A stretch of 64,000 nt of DNA from UBA4656 sp002405525 (GCA_036723735.1 DAIMGT010000010.1:1-64000), one strand, 5' to 3'; shown: positions 1 through 8,341, numbered from the stretch's first letter. Notes: a model not told the origin generated them from the letters alone. A program made the numbers and translations.

Positions 1-245
1 GGCGCAGCGAGATTGCCGCCCACGCGGGCCCGCGCCTGTCGCTGGCCGCCGCCGCGGCGGGATTCGCCGATGCGCTGCGCGGCGGCACCCACCTCGGGGA
101 TTTCGAGCTCGCCGATCTGCAGGCATTGGCGCGCGACAGCCAGGACGACGCTTTCGGCTACCGCGACGGGCTGGTCGCCCTGATCGGTCGTACGCAGGCC
201 CTGCAGGCGCCGGCGATGGTGCAGCGACCGTCGGTCGCGGATTGA
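1..245 (+). CDS. VWA-domain protein, C-terminal fragment (YfbK-like)
   Basis: The reading frame is open from the window edge and ends with TGA at 243-245, leaving about 80 C-terminal residues. The fragment (including AAAAAGFADALRGGTHLGDF and DDAFGYRDGLVALIGRTQAL) resembles the C-terminal domain of YfbK-type von Willebrand factor A proteins (DUF3520). Those are usually periplasmic or membrane-associated proteins of unknown role. The VWA domain itself is outside the window. It lies at the PGC edge and points toward idi, which is on the opposite strand, so it is probably not part of the photosynthesis regulon. The family call rests on a short tail only. Confidence 0.55.
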   Translation, partial: RSEIAAHAGPRLSLAAAAAGFADALRGGTHLGDFELADLQALARDSQDDAFGYRDGLVALIGRTQALQAPAMVQRPSVAD

Positions 246-346
246 GCCGGTCGGTTGTGGGAGCGGCGCGTGCACCGCGATGCTTTTCGATCTTGCGCGA
301 GCCCGGTTGCGATGCACACGGCGCCCCCACACGGCCCCGCCGGCGC

Positions 347-910
347 TCAGGCGCTGCGCACCATCCCGCGCCGCAGTCGTGCCCATTCGAGCTGGAACCA
401 CGGCGTGAAGGTCTCCGGCGCGCGGTTCATCTCGCGGTCCAGCGCCTGCGGCTCGACGTAGCGGATGTCGGCGATCTCGGAGCGGTTGTAGGCGGGTTCG
501 TCGTTCGACACCCCGCGATAGACCCAGCACAACTCGTGCTCGGCGCCGTCGGCGTCGTACTGCGCCTGGTAGCGGAACTTGAACTGGAACTCGAGCCGGC
601 AGCGCAGGCCGAGTTCCTCGTGCAGGCGGCGGTGGGTCGCCTGGTCCATCGACTCGCCCGCGCGCGGGTGGCTGCAGCAGGTGTTGGACCAGAACGACGG
701 CCACAGCCGCTTGCCGGCGGCGCGCTGCTGGATCAGCAGGCGCCCGCGCTCGTCGAACACGAACAGGGAGAAGGCGCGGTGCAGCACGCCGCGGCCGCGG
801 TGGGCGTCGGCCTTGGACAGCGTGCCGACCTCGGCATCGTCGACGTCCACCAGCACCAGCGGCTCGTCGTCGAAGGACACCACGGTGTCGCGTGCGTGCT
901 CCAGGGCCAT
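347..910 (-). CDS. idi: isopentenyl-diphosphate delta-isomerase, type I
   Basis: This 187-aa Nudix protein interconverts IPP and DMAPP, the precursors for GGPP (crtE), carotenoids and the phytyl tail of bacteriochlorophyll. Visible family features are LHRAFSLFVFDERG (His44), NTCCSHP with the catalytic Cys near residue 78, the Nudix-box-like RRLHEELGL near 95-102 and the acidic AEHELCW segment. Length matches IDI-1 enzymes. It is transcribed divergently from crtI across a 94-bp gap holding two PpsR-like boxes, so it is likely co-regulated with the carotenoid genes. idi at a PGC border is known in several purple bacteria. Confidence 0.93.
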   Translation of the reverse strand: MALEHARDTVVSFDDEPLVLVDVDDAEVGTLSKADAHRGRGVLHRAFSLFVFDERGRLLIQQRAAGKRLWPSFWSNTCCSHPRAGESMDQATHRRLHEELGLRCRLEFQFKFRYQAQYDADGAEHELCWVYRGVSNDEPAYNRSEIADIRYVEPQALDREMNRAPETFTPWFQLEWARLRRGMVRSA

Positions 911-969
911 GGCCTGCTCCGGTTCGCGGGTCCCCGGCCCGCCGCACCCGGCAGGGCGCCACGGACCTG

Positions 970-1013
970 TTGTCAGTCTGGATTGACTTCGATATTGTCA
1001 CAACATGTTGACA
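970..1013 (+). promoter_or_regulatory. crtI promoter with two PpsR/CrtJ boxes
   Basis: A sigma70-like promoter reads TTGTCA (970-975), 17-bp spacer, TATTGT (993-998). A perfect TGT-N12-ACA box, TGTCACAACATGTTGACA, lies at 996-1013. A second box with one mismatch, TGTCAGTCTGGATTGACT, lies at 971-988, 7 bp upstream. The perfect box covers the end of the -10 element, the expected transcription start and the crtI ATG (1005), so bound PpsR would block initiation. The same boxes could also control the divergent idi. Confidence 0.75.
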
Positions 1014-2534
1014 CTTACCGGCCTCACCCGTCCAGCCGTCGACCGCGCCGGTCCGCCGCGCGCCGTCGTGATCGGCAGCGGGTTCGGCGGGCTGGCGGCG
1101 GCGATCCGGCTCGGCGCCCGCGGCTACCGCGTGACCGTGCTGGAGAAGCTCGACGCCCCGGGTGGTCGCGCCTACGTCCACCGCCAGGACGGCTACACCT
1201 TCGATGCCGGGCCCACCGTCATCACCGCGCCGTTCCTGTTCGAGGAACTGTGGTCGCTGTGCGGCAAGCGGATGGCCGACGACGTCGAGCTGCGGCCGGT
1301 CACGCCGTTCTACCACCTGCGTTACGACGACGGGTCGACCTTCGACTATCACGCCGACCCCGCGGCGATGGACGCCGAGATCGCGCGCCTCGCGCCCGGC
1401 GACGTGGCGGGCTTCCGCACCTACATGCGCGAGAGCGAGGCGATCTACAAGGTCGGCTTCGAGCAGCTCGGCCACATGCCATTCGACACGGTCGGCGACA
1501 TGCTCAGGGTCGCCCCGGACATGCTGCGCCTGCAGAGCTGGCGCACGGTCTACGGCTTCGTGGCCAAGTACATCAAGGACGAGCGCCTGCGCATCGCGCT
1601 GTCCTTCCACCCGCTGCTGGTCGGCGGCAACCCGTTCACCACCACGTCCGTGTACTGCCTGATCGATTTCCTGGAGCGTCGCCACGGCGTGTACTGGGCG
1701 ATGGGCGGCACGGGCTCGCTGGTCAAGGGCCTGGTCGGCCTGATCGACGGGCAGGGCGGGCGCATCGAGTACGGCGCCGAAGTCGAGCAGATCCTGGTCC
1801 GCGACGGCACCGCGGTCGGCGTGCGTTGCACCGACGGCAGCGTGCACGAGGCCGAGGTCGTGGTCTCCAACGCCGATTCGGCCTGGACCTATTCTCGCCT
1901 GCTGCCGGCATCCGCGCGCAAGCGCTGGACCGACCGCAAGCTTGCGCGCGCGAAGTACTCGATGAGCCTGTTCGTGTGGTACTTCGGCACCACCCGGCAG
2001 TGGCCGGAGGTGCCGCACCACTCGATCCTGCTCGGCCCGCGCTTCCGCGAACTGCTGGACGACATCTTCGACCGCAAGGTGCTGGCGCCGGACTTCAGCC
2101 TCTACCTGCACCGTCCGACGGCGACCGATCCCTCGCTGGCGCCGGCGGGCTGCGATGCCTTCTATGTGCTGTCGCCGGTGCCGCACCTCGACAGCGGCAC
2201 CGACTGGTCGGTCGAGGGCGAGCGCTACCGGCAGGCGATCCAGCAGCGCCTCGAGGCGACCCTGCTGCCGGGCTTGTCGGGGTCGATCGCGACCTCGCGC
2301 ACGATCGACCCGCAGGGCTTTCGCGAACGGCTCAACGCGGTGCGCGGCGCGGCCTTCGGCCTGCAGCCCACGCTGCTGCAGAGCGCGTGGTTCCGCCCGC
2401 ACAACCGCAGCGAGGACGTGCGGAACCTGTTCCTGGTCGGCGCCGGGACCCATCCCGGTGCCGGAATGCCCGGCGTGCTGTCCTCGGCACGCGTACTCGA
2501 CGCGGTGGTGCCCGATGCACGCGCTTTCGCTTGA
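1005..2534 (+). CDS. crtI: phytoene desaturase
   Basis: This 509-aa FAD-dependent desaturase converts phytoene to neurosporene or lycopene at the membrane. The dinucleotide-binding motif AVVIGSGFGGLAAAIRLGARG lies near residues 20-40. The family C-terminus NLFLVGAGTHPGAGMPGVLSSARV is intact. The usual N-terminus begins just before the Rossmann strand, so the first 18-20 residues are an extension if ATG 1005 is used. No ATG and no good SD lies between 1005 and the glycine motif. ATG 1005 falls where transcription should start, suggesting a leaderless mRNA. It overlaps crtB by 20 bp, indicating translational coupling. With crtC and crtD present and no crtA in the window, a spirilloxanthin-series product is expected. 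Confidence 0.95.
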   Translation: MLTLTGLTRPAVDRAGPPRAVVIGSGFGGLAAAIRLGARGYRVTVLEKLDAPGGRAYVHRQDGYTFDAGPTVITAPFLFEELWSLCGKRMADDVELRPVTPFYHLRYDDGSTFDYHADPAAMDAEIARLAPGDVAGFRTYMRESEAIYKVGFEQLGHMPFDTVGDMLRVAPDMLRLQSWRTVYGFVAKYIKDERLRIALSFHPLLVGGNPFTTTSVYCLIDFLERRHGVYWAMGGTGSLVKGLVGLIDGQGGRIEYGAEVEQILVRDGTAVGVRCTDGSVHEAEVVVSNADSAWTYSRLLPASARKRWTDRKLARAKYSMSLFVWYFGTTRQWPEVPHHSILLGPRFRELLDDIFDRKVLAPDFSLYLHRPTATDPSLAPAGCDAFYVLSPVPHLDSGTDWSVEGERYRQAIQQRLEATLLPGLSGSIATSRTIDPQGFRERLNAVRGAAFGLQPTLLQSAWFRPHNRSEDVRNLFLVGAGTHPGAGMPGVLSSARVLDAVVPDARAFA

Positions 2535-3582
2535 GCGGATCGGCGCCGACGATCTCACCGCCTGCGCGCGCGAACTGCGCGCGGGCTCGAAGTCGTTCAA
2601 CGCCGCCGCGCGTCTGCTGCCGGCGCGGGTCCGCGCGTCGGCCACCGCGCTGTACGCCTTCTGCCGCGATGCCGACGACCTGGTCGACCACGGCGCCGAC
2701 CCGGCCGCCTCGGTCGCCGCGCTGCGCGCGCGCCTCGACGCGATCTACGCCGGTCGCCCCGGCGCCCTGCCGTGCGACCGTGCGCTGGCGGCGGTGGTCG
2801 AACGCCACCAACTGCCGCGCGCGCCGCTCGATGCGCTGATCGAAGGCTTCGAGTGGGACGCCCGCGGCCGCCGCTACGCCACCCTGGCCGAGCTCGAGAA
2901 CTACTGCGCGCGCGTGGCCGGCACGGTCGGCGCGATGATGGCGGTGCTGATGGGGACCCGCTCGCCCGAGGCGCTGGCGCGCGCCTGCGAACTCGGCGTG
3001 GCGATGCAGATGACCAACATCGCGCGCGACGTCGGTGAGGATGCGCGCAAGGGGCGCCTGTACCTGCCGCTCGAATGGTTCGCCGAAGCCGGCCTCGAGC
3101 CGGAACGGTTCCTCGCCGCGCCCAGCGCCTGCCCGCGGGTGCGCGGGATCATCCAGCGCCTGCTGGACGCCGCCGATGGCCTGTACGCGCGCATCGACCG
3201 CGGCGTGGCGCGACTGGCGCCGGCGTGCCGGCCGGGCATCCATGCCGCGCGCCTGATCTACGCCGACATCGGCCGCGTGGTGCGCGACAACGGCCACGAT
3301 TCGATCAGCCGCCGTGCCGTGGTGCCCGGCCACCGCAAGGCCTGGCTGGTGGCCAAGTCCTACGTGCTGCTGGCGATGGCCGCGCGGGCGCCGGACCATC
3401 CGCCGCTGGCCGCGATCGGCTTCCTGGTCGACGCCATCGCGCGGCCGGATCCACCCGCCGCGGAGACCCCGTCGCGGCTCGCCGCGCGCGCGATTTTCGT
3501 GATCGAGCTGTTCCAGCGCCTCGAGGCGCAGGAACGCATGGCCGCCGCTCGCATGGCCGGGCGACCGCACTCCGCGATCTGA
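2515..3582 (+). CDS. crtB: phytoene synthase
   Basis: This 355-aa squalene/phytoene synthase family enzyme condenses two GGPP to phytoene, the first committed carotenoid step. The first aspartate-rich motif is RDADDLVD at about residues 51-58. The second is AMQMTNIARDVGEDARKGR, followed by LYLPLEWF. The ATG at 2515 overlaps the end of crtI by 20 bp, and MHALSLERIGADDL is a plausible N-terminus. The last 10 residues after QERMAAARMAG are not conserved. It is co-transcribed with crtI under the PpsR-box promoter. Confidence 0.95.
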   Translation: MHALSLERIGADDLTACARELRAGSKSFNAAARLLPARVRASATALYAFCRDADDLVDHGADPAASVAALRARLDAIYAGRPGALPCDRALAAVVERHQLPRAPLDALIEGFEWDARGRRYATLAELENYCARVAGTVGAMMAVLMGTRSPEALARACELGVAMQMTNIARDVGEDARKGRLYLPLEWFAEAGLEPERFLAAPSACPRVRGIIQRLLDAADGLYARIDRGVARLAPACRPGIHAARLIYADIGRVVRDNGHDSISRRAVVPGHRKAWLVAKSYVLLAMAARAPDHPPLAAIGFLVDAIARPDPPAAETPSRLAARAIFVIELFQRLEAQERMAAARMAGRPHSAI

Positions 3583-3591
3583 GCCGCGGCG

Positions 3592-3756
3592 ATGGAGCCG
3601 CGCGTGCTGAAACTGGTCGAGATGGTGCTGGTGTTCGGCGGCGTGCTGGGCTTCGCCGTCTGGCAGCTGGTGTCGGTGCGACGCGAGCTGCGCCGCGACC
3701 GCGAGAAGCAGGCCGCGCGCGACGCCACCGCGCACCAACGCCCGCCGGCGGAGTGA
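3592..3756 (+). CDS. small single-span membrane protein after crtB
   Basis: This 54-aa ORF starts with ATG 9 bp after the crtB stop. It has one hydrophobic segment (about residues 11-27, VLVFGGVLGFAVWQLVSV) followed by a highly charged, Arg-rich tail (RRELRRDREKQAAR). The topology is probably N-out/C-in with a cytoplasmic basic tail. Its stop lies 1 bp from the convergent crtC stop. I do not recognise a family. Its position at the end of crtIB suggests a small accessory or assembly protein, but that is inference. Confidence 0.6.
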   Translation: MEPRVLKLVEMVLVFGGVLGFAVWQLVSVRRELRRDREKQAARDATAHQRPPAE

Positions 3757-3757
3757 C

Positions 3758-4681
3758 TCAACGCGCCCGGCGCGGCATCCGGAACGGCAGCATCGCCTGC
3801 ACCAGCGGGTGGGCAAAGCGGTCGAGGTCGAGGCGTTCGTGCACCGCGTGAACGGGTTCGCCGTGCAGCACCTGCGAGACCATGGAGCGGGCGTAGAACG
3901 GCGTGTCCTCCAACGTGCGGACCAACCTCGGCGCGCACTGCTGCGAGCGCGAGGCGCGCGCGATGCGCCAGATCGGCGACGACGGCAGGTCGGCCATCGG
4001 CGGCGGCTCGAAGGCGCTGGCCGTGCCGTCGCGATCGAAGTGCAGCGCAAGCGCGGTACGCGCGCCGTCGCGCGCCTCGACGTCGTACAGCACCGAGCTG
4101 CCGTCGCGCCGCGCCGCGCGCGACCAGTGCCAGCGGCGCAGGTTGGCCTCCAGCGGCTCGTCGCCTTCGTTGCTGTCGAGGTAACCCTCGCCGGACCAGG
4201 ACAGGCCGGGCGCCTCGAGCGCCACCTCGACCCGCGCCGACGGCGCGATCGGCCGCCAGCGGTGCCGTCCGGCCGCGTCCAGCAGCGCCACGTGGGACGC
4301 CATCGCGCGCGGGATGACGCGCACGCGGCCGCGGATGCGGCGCGGCAGCGGCACCGCCACCTCGTCGAGGTCGAACACCAGCGCATCGTCGCGCCACTCG
4401 AGCCGGCTGGGGCCAATGACGTAGGTCGCGGGGCCGCGGGTCGCGGCGCTGGCGCCGCGCTCGGTCATCGACCAGCGTCGCACGCCCTGGCCATACAGCG
4501 CGACATTGAGCGCCACATGGTCGGCCGGATCGCAGTCACCGCGCCGCCGCGCGCGCGCGTAGTAGGGCGAGAAGACGCTGCCGACGAAGGCGATCAGGGT
4601 GATCCCGTGGCGGCCGTCGTCACTCAGCGCATCGACGTACCACCAGGCATAGCCACCGCGCGCGACCGCGCGGTCGAAGCG
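3758..4681 (-). CDS. crtC: acyclic carotenoid 1,2-hydratase (hydroxyneurosporene synthase); start codon not identified
   Basis: CrtC adds water across the 1,2 double bond of neurosporene or lycopene in the spheroidene/spirilloxanthin pathway. The product is clearly CrtC, from GGYAWWYVDALSDDGRHG and IAFVGSVFSPYYARARRRGD through SGEGYLDSNEGDEPLE to FYARSMVSQVLHGEPVHAVH. The conserved N-terminus lies upstream of the crtD stop (4624-4626), overlapping crtD in another frame. No ATG, GTG or TTG occurs in this frame between about 4628 and 4801. The first canonical start inside the gene (GTG, 4516) would delete about 55 conserved residues. The 5' end given here marks where family similarity begins. 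Non-canonical initiation, frameshifting from crtD, or a sequencing error are all possible. Confidence 0.85.
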   Translation of the reverse strand, partial: RFDRAVARGGYAWWYVDALSDDGRHGITLIAFVGSVFSPYYARARRRGDCDPADHVALNVALYGQGVRRWSMTERGASAATRGPATYVIGPSRLEWRDDALVFDLDEVAVPLPRRIRGRVRVIPRAMASHVALLDAAGRHRWRPIAPSARVEVALEAPGLSWSGEGYLDSNEGDEPLEANLRRWHWSRAARRDGSSVLYDVEARDGARTALALHFDRDGTASAFEPPPMADLPSSPIWRIARASRSQQCAPRLVRTLEDTPFYARSMVSQVLHGEPVHAVHERLDLDRFAHPLVQAMLPFRMPRRAR

Positions 4682-6171
4682 AGGTCCGCCGCCAGCCGCG
4701 CCGCCGCGATCCGCCCCGACAGCGCCGCCATCGGCACCCCCGGGCCCGGATGCGTGCTGCCCCCGGCCAGGTACAGGCCCGGCATCCGCGTGCGCGCCCC
4801 CGGGCGCTTGAACGAGGCCTGCCAGCCGTGCGAGGCCGCGCCGTACAGTGCCCCGCCCGTGCCCGGGAACAGGTGGTGGAAGTCCGCCGGCGTCGCCAGC
4901 CGTGTCCAGGCCGGACGGCGATCCAGGGTGAGGCCGCAGCGGGCCAGCAGGTCGAAGGTGCGGGTCTCGCATGGCAGGGTCTCCGTGTCGTCCCAGCGCC
5001 GTCGGTCGCCGTCGGCCGGCGCGTTGACCAGCACCAGCAAGCGTTCGGGCGCGCCGTCGGCCGGTGGCGCGACCGACTCGCGATCCTGCGCGCAGACGTA
5101 CACCGTCGGTGCATCCGGCGCTTCTCCGGCATCCAGGATGCGGGTGAACTCGCGCGCGTAGTCGCGCGAGAAGAACACGTTGTGGCGCGCCAGCGGGAAG
5201 CCCGCGGTCGGCGCGGCCATGAGCCAGGTCAGGGCCGACAGCGATCGTCGGGCGCCGCGCGGCATGGGGGCGGCGCGCTGTGCCGCCGTGCCGAACAGGC
5301 CCGCGGCGACCGCGGCGGGGTCGGCGTTGAGCACCACCGCCTCGGCCTCGATCCGCTCGCCGCTGCGCAGGGTGACGCCGGCCACGCGGCCGTTGGCGCA
5401 GCACACCTCGGCCACCTCGGCGCCGAAACGCAGGGCCGCGCCGCGCGCGCGCGCCGCGTCAGCCAGCGCGGTGGCCAGGCGGTGCATGCCGCCGTCGACG
5501 AACCACACCCCCTCCTGCTCCACGTGCGCGACCAGCATCAGGGTCGCGGGCGCGAGGAAGGGCGACGAGCCGCAGTAGGTCGCGTAGCGGCCGAACAGTT
5601 GGTGCAGCCGCGGATCGTGGAAGTGGCGGCCCAGCGATTGCCACAGGGTCGAGAACGGCGTGATGCCCCACAGCTCGCGCAGGCGCGTCAGCCCCACGGC
5701 GCGCACCAGGGCCAGCGGGCTGTCGCAGGAGGCGCGCATGAAGGGGCCCTCCAGCGTGCGGTAGATGCCCGCCGCGCGATGCATGAAGTCAAGGAAGCGG
5801 CGCGCCTCGGTGGCGCCGGCAAAAGCGCCGATCGCGGCAGCGGAATCCTCGCCCCGCGCATGCAGGTCGAGGCGCGCCGCATCGCCGTCCCAGGCGTGGC
5901 GTGCCAGCACGCTGGCGCGGCGCGTGGGCACGCGGTCGGCGAACGACAGCCCGGCGGCGTCGAACAGCGACTCGAACACCCAGCGCATGGTCAGCACCGT
6001 GGGTCCGGCGTCCACCGCCATGCCCGGGGCGACCTCGACCGCCCGCATCTTGCCGCCCGGCGCGGCGGCCTTCTCCAGCACCGTGACGTCGAGACCACGC
6101 GCCGCCAGGTCGATGGCGGCCGCCAGTCCGCCGACCCCGGCCCCCACTACCACCACCCTGGCGTCCGCCAT
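4624..6171 (-). CDS. crtD: hydroxyneurosporene / methoxyneurosporene desaturase
   Basis: This 515-aa CrtI-family oxidoreductase introduces the 3,4 double bond after hydration or methylation of the carotenoid end group. The FAD-binding motif VVVVGAGVGGLAAAIDLAARG lies at residues 6-26. VDAGPTVLTMRWVFESLF and the C-terminal YLAGGSTHPGPGVPMAALSGR are typical of CrtD. Its last codons overlap the conserved start of crtC in a different frame. It is divergent from crtE. A candidate promoter on the minus strand (TTGTGT at 6231-6226, TAGATA at 6209-6204, 16-bp spacer) brackets a perfect PpsR box. Confidence 0.93.
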   Translation of the reverse strand: MADARVVVVGAGVGGLAAAIDLAARGLDVTVLEKAAAPGGKMRAVEVAPGMAVDAGPTVLTMRWVFESLFDAAGLSFADRVPTRRASVLARHAWDGDAARLDLHARGEDSAAAIGAFAGATEARRFLDFMHRAAGIYRTLEGPFMRASCDSPLALVRAVGLTRLRELWGITPFSTLWQSLGRHFHDPRLHQLFGRYATYCGSSPFLAPATLMLVAHVEQEGVWFVDGGMHRLATALADAARARGAALRFGAEVAEVCCANGRVAGVTLRSGERIEAEAVVLNADPAAVAAGLFGTAAQRAAPMPRGARRSLSALTWLMAAPTAGFPLARHNVFFSRDYAREFTRILDAGEAPDAPTVYVCAQDRESVAPPADGAPERLLVLVNAPADGDRRRWDDTETLPCETRTFDLLARCGLTLDRRPAWTRLATPADFHHLFPGTGGALYGAASHGWQASFKRPGARTRMPGLYLAGGSTHPGPGVPMAALSGRIAAARLAADLASTARSRAVAMPGGTSMR

Positions 6172-6190
6172 GGTGCGCCCTCACGGTCCG

Positions 6191-6249
6191 TTGACGCTGG
6201 CAGTATCTAGTGTCTAGAGTAACTGACACAAGCATCCGACCATCGGATG
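6191..6249. promoter_or_regulatory. crtD/crtE divergent promoter region with PpsR box and inverted repeat
   Basis: A perfect PpsR/CrtJ box, TGTCTAGAGTAACTGACA, lies at 6211-6228, midway between crtD and crtE. For crtD (minus), TTGTGT and TAGATA lie on either side of it. For crtE (plus), a weaker TTGACG (6191-6196) with TAGAGT (6215-6220) is possible. Immediately beside the box is a perfect 7-bp inverted repeat, CATCCGA-CCA-TCGGATG (6233-6249), which could be a second operator or a leader hairpin in the crtE mRNA. The box is directly visible. The promoter assignments are by eye. Confidence 0.7.
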
Positions 6250-6282
6250 TGACACCCGCCGCCGGGCGGGGAGGGGTTGGCC

Positions 6283-7152
6283 ATGGCTTCCGTCCCGCGC
6301 ATCGAACAGGCCCTGCTGGCGGCGATCGAACCGGGGGAGCAGGCGGGCTGTCCGCCGCAGCTCGCCGCCGCCGTGCGTTACGCGGTGTTACCGGGTGGCG
6401 CGCGGATCCGCCCGCGGCTGTGCCTCGCGGTGGCCGCGGCCTGCGGCGAGGACCATCCCGCGGTGGTCGACGCGGCAGCCGCCGCGATCGAACTGCTGCA
6501 TTGCGCCTCGCTGGTCCACGACGACCTGCCGTGCTTCGACGATGCATCGACCCGGCGCGGCAAGCCGTCGGTGCACCGCGCCTACGGCGAGCGCCTCGCG
6601 GTGCTCACCGGCGATGCCCTGATCGTGCTCGCCTTCGAATCGCTGGCCGACGGCTGCAGCGCCGCGCCGCAGCGCCTGGCGCCGCTGCTGCGCGTGATCG
6701 GCCGCGCGGTCGGCACCGGCGGCGGCATCGTCGCCGGCCAGGCCTGGGAGTGCGAGCCGCGCGCGGTGCTCGCGCAGTACCAGCAGGCCAAGACCGGCTC
6801 GCTGTTCGCCGCCGCCACCCTGGCCGGCGCCACCGCGGCCGGCGTCGCGGAAGCCGCGCCCTGGGCGCTGGTCGGCGAGCGCATCGGCGAGGCCTACCAG
6901 ATCGCCGACGACATCCTCGATGCGACCGCGAACGCGGCGGAGATCGGCAAGCCGGTCGGGCGCGACGAGGCGCTGGGCCGCCCCAGCGCGGTGGCGCAAC
7001 TCGGCCTGCAGGGCGCGGTCGCGCTGGTGCGCCGCCTGGTCGCCGACGCCGCGGCGGCGGTGCCCGATTGCCCTGGCGCCGACGCGCTGCGTGAGGTGCT
7101 GCGCGCGCAGGCCGACGCGCTGCTGCCGCGCAGCCTGCGCCAGGCAGCCTGA
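6283..7152 (+). CDS. crtE: geranylgeranyl diphosphate synthase
   Basis: This 289-aa trans-prenyltransferase makes GGPP from FPP and IPP. GGPP supplies both phytoene synthase and BchG. The first Asp-rich motif is HDDLPCFDD at about residues 79-87 (DDxxxxDD), and the second is AYQIADDILD near residue 210. The ATG at 6283 is preferred because GGGGAGGGG lies 5-10 bp upstream; a TTG two codons earlier (6277) is the alternative. crtF follows after 1 bp, and the pair probably reads on toward bchC. Confidence 0.94.
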   Translation: MASVPRIEQALLAAIEPGEQAGCPPQLAAAVRYAVLPGGARIRPRLCLAVAAACGEDHPAVVDAAAAAIELLHCASLVHDDLPCFDDASTRRGKPSVHRAYGERLAVLTGDALIVLAFESLADGCSAAPQRLAPLLRVIGRAVGTGGGIVAGQAWECEPRAVLAQYQQAKTGSLFAAATLAGATAAGVAEAAPWALVGERIGEAYQIADDILDATANAAEIGKPVGRDEALGRPSAVAQLGLQGAVALVRRLVADAAAAVPDCPGADALREVLRAQADALLPRSLRQAA

Positions 7153-7153
7153 G

Positions 7154-8341
7154 ATGGACGCGCCGGCCGCACCGCCCTGGCCGCAAGCCGGCGGCTGGCG
7201 GGAGCGTCTGCACGCGCGGCTCGACGCCTTGCTCGCCAGCGCGCGCTTCCGCCGCTGGGCCGCCGCCTTCCCGCTGACCCGGCCCATTGCTCGGCGCCGC
7301 GCCGCGGCGCTGTTCGACCTGGTGTCCGGATTTGTCTACTCGCAGGTCCTGCTGGCCTGCGTCCGGCTGGAACTGTTCGAACTGCTGGCCGCCGAGGGCC
7401 CGCAGGACGTCGATGCGCTGGCGCCTCGCCTCGCCCTGCCGCCGGACGCCGCTTCGCGGCTGCTCGACGCGGCGGTCGCGCTGCGCCTGCTGGTCCGCCG
7501 CGGCGGCCGCTATGCACTGGGTCCGCTGGGCGCGGCCCTGGTTGGCAACGAGGCGGTGCGCGCGATGGTCGAACACCACGCTCCGTTCTACCAGGACCTG
7601 CAGGATCCTGTGGCGCTGCTGCGTCGCGGCACCGGCAGCGGGGCGCTCGCCGCCTACTGGGGCTATGCCGGCAGCGAACCGCCGGAGCGCCTGTCCGCCG
7701 AACGCGTGGCGCGCTACAGCGCCCTGATGTCCGCCTCGCAGCCGCTGATCGCGGACGAGGTGCTCGACGCCTATCGCATGGACCAACGTCGGTGCCTGCT
7801 CGACGTGGGCGGCGGCGAGGGCACCTTCCTGTGCGCGGCCGCGCGCCGTGCGCCAGAGCTCGGCGTGGTGCTGTTCGACCTGCCGGCCGTCGCCGCCCGG
7901 GCGCGAGCGCGGTTCGCCGCCGAGGGCCTGACCGGGCGGGCGCGGTCGGTCGGCGGCAGTTTCCGCACCGACCCGCTGCCCGCTGGCGCCGACACCGTGT
8001 CCCTGGTGCGCGTCCTGCACGACCACGACGACGACACCGTTCGCAACATTCTGCGCGCGGTGCGCCGGGTGCTGCCGCCGGACGGCGAACTGCTGATCGC
8101 CGCGCCGATGGCCGGCCTGCCGGGCGTGGCACCGATGGCCGACGCCTACTTCGGCTTCTACCTGATGGCCATGGGCCGCGGCCGTGCGCGCACTCCGCAG
8201 CGGCTGGGCGAGTTGTTGCGCGAGGCCGGTTTCGATGGCGGGCGGCTGGTGCCGACCCGGCTGCCGATCCAGACCGCCCTGCTGGTCGCCCGTCCCGTTG
8301 TCGTGGCCGCAGACCCCGGACCGGGCGTCACTTCTGCTTGA
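7154..8341 (+). CDS. crtF: hydroxyneurosporene-O-methyltransferase
   Basis: This 395-aa SAM-dependent O-methyltransferase methylates the 1-hydroxyl of hydroxylated carotenoids, giving methoxy groups as in spirilloxanthin. A winged-helix-like dimerisation domain (ALFDLVSGFVYSQVLLACVRLELFELLA, about residues 50-75) precedes the SAM-binding motif LLDVGGGEGTFL (about 215-226). The VRVLHDHDDDTVRNIL segment matches plant-type/CrtF methyltransferases. The ATG lies 1 bp after crtE. Its stop precedes a promoter with a PpsR box for bchC, so bchC has both read-through and its own start. Confidence 0.93.
   Translation: MDAPAAPPWPQAGGWRERLHARLDALLASARFRRWAAAFPLTRPIARRRAAALFDLVSGFVYSQVLLACVRLELFELLAAEGPQDVDALAPRLALPPDAASRLLDAAVALRLLVRRGGRYALGPLGAALVGNEAVRAMVEHHAPFYQDLQDPVALLRRGTGSGALAAYWGYAGSEPPERLSAERVARYSALMSASQPLIADEVLDAYRMDQRRCLLDVGGGEGTFLCAAARRAPELGVVLFDLPAVAARARARFAAEGLTGRARSVGGSFRTDPLPAGADTVSLVRVLHDHDDDTVRNILRAVRRVLPPDGELLIAAPMAGLPGVAPMADAYFGFYLMAMGRGRARTPQRLGELLREAGFDGGRLVPTRLPIQTALLVARPVVVAADPGPGVTSA

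Noticed and set aside
242..2839. 865-aa plus-strand ORF across idi and crtI
   Set aside because: Low-complexity Arg/Ala/Pro translation in a shifted frame over two clear genes; a GC-rich shadow.
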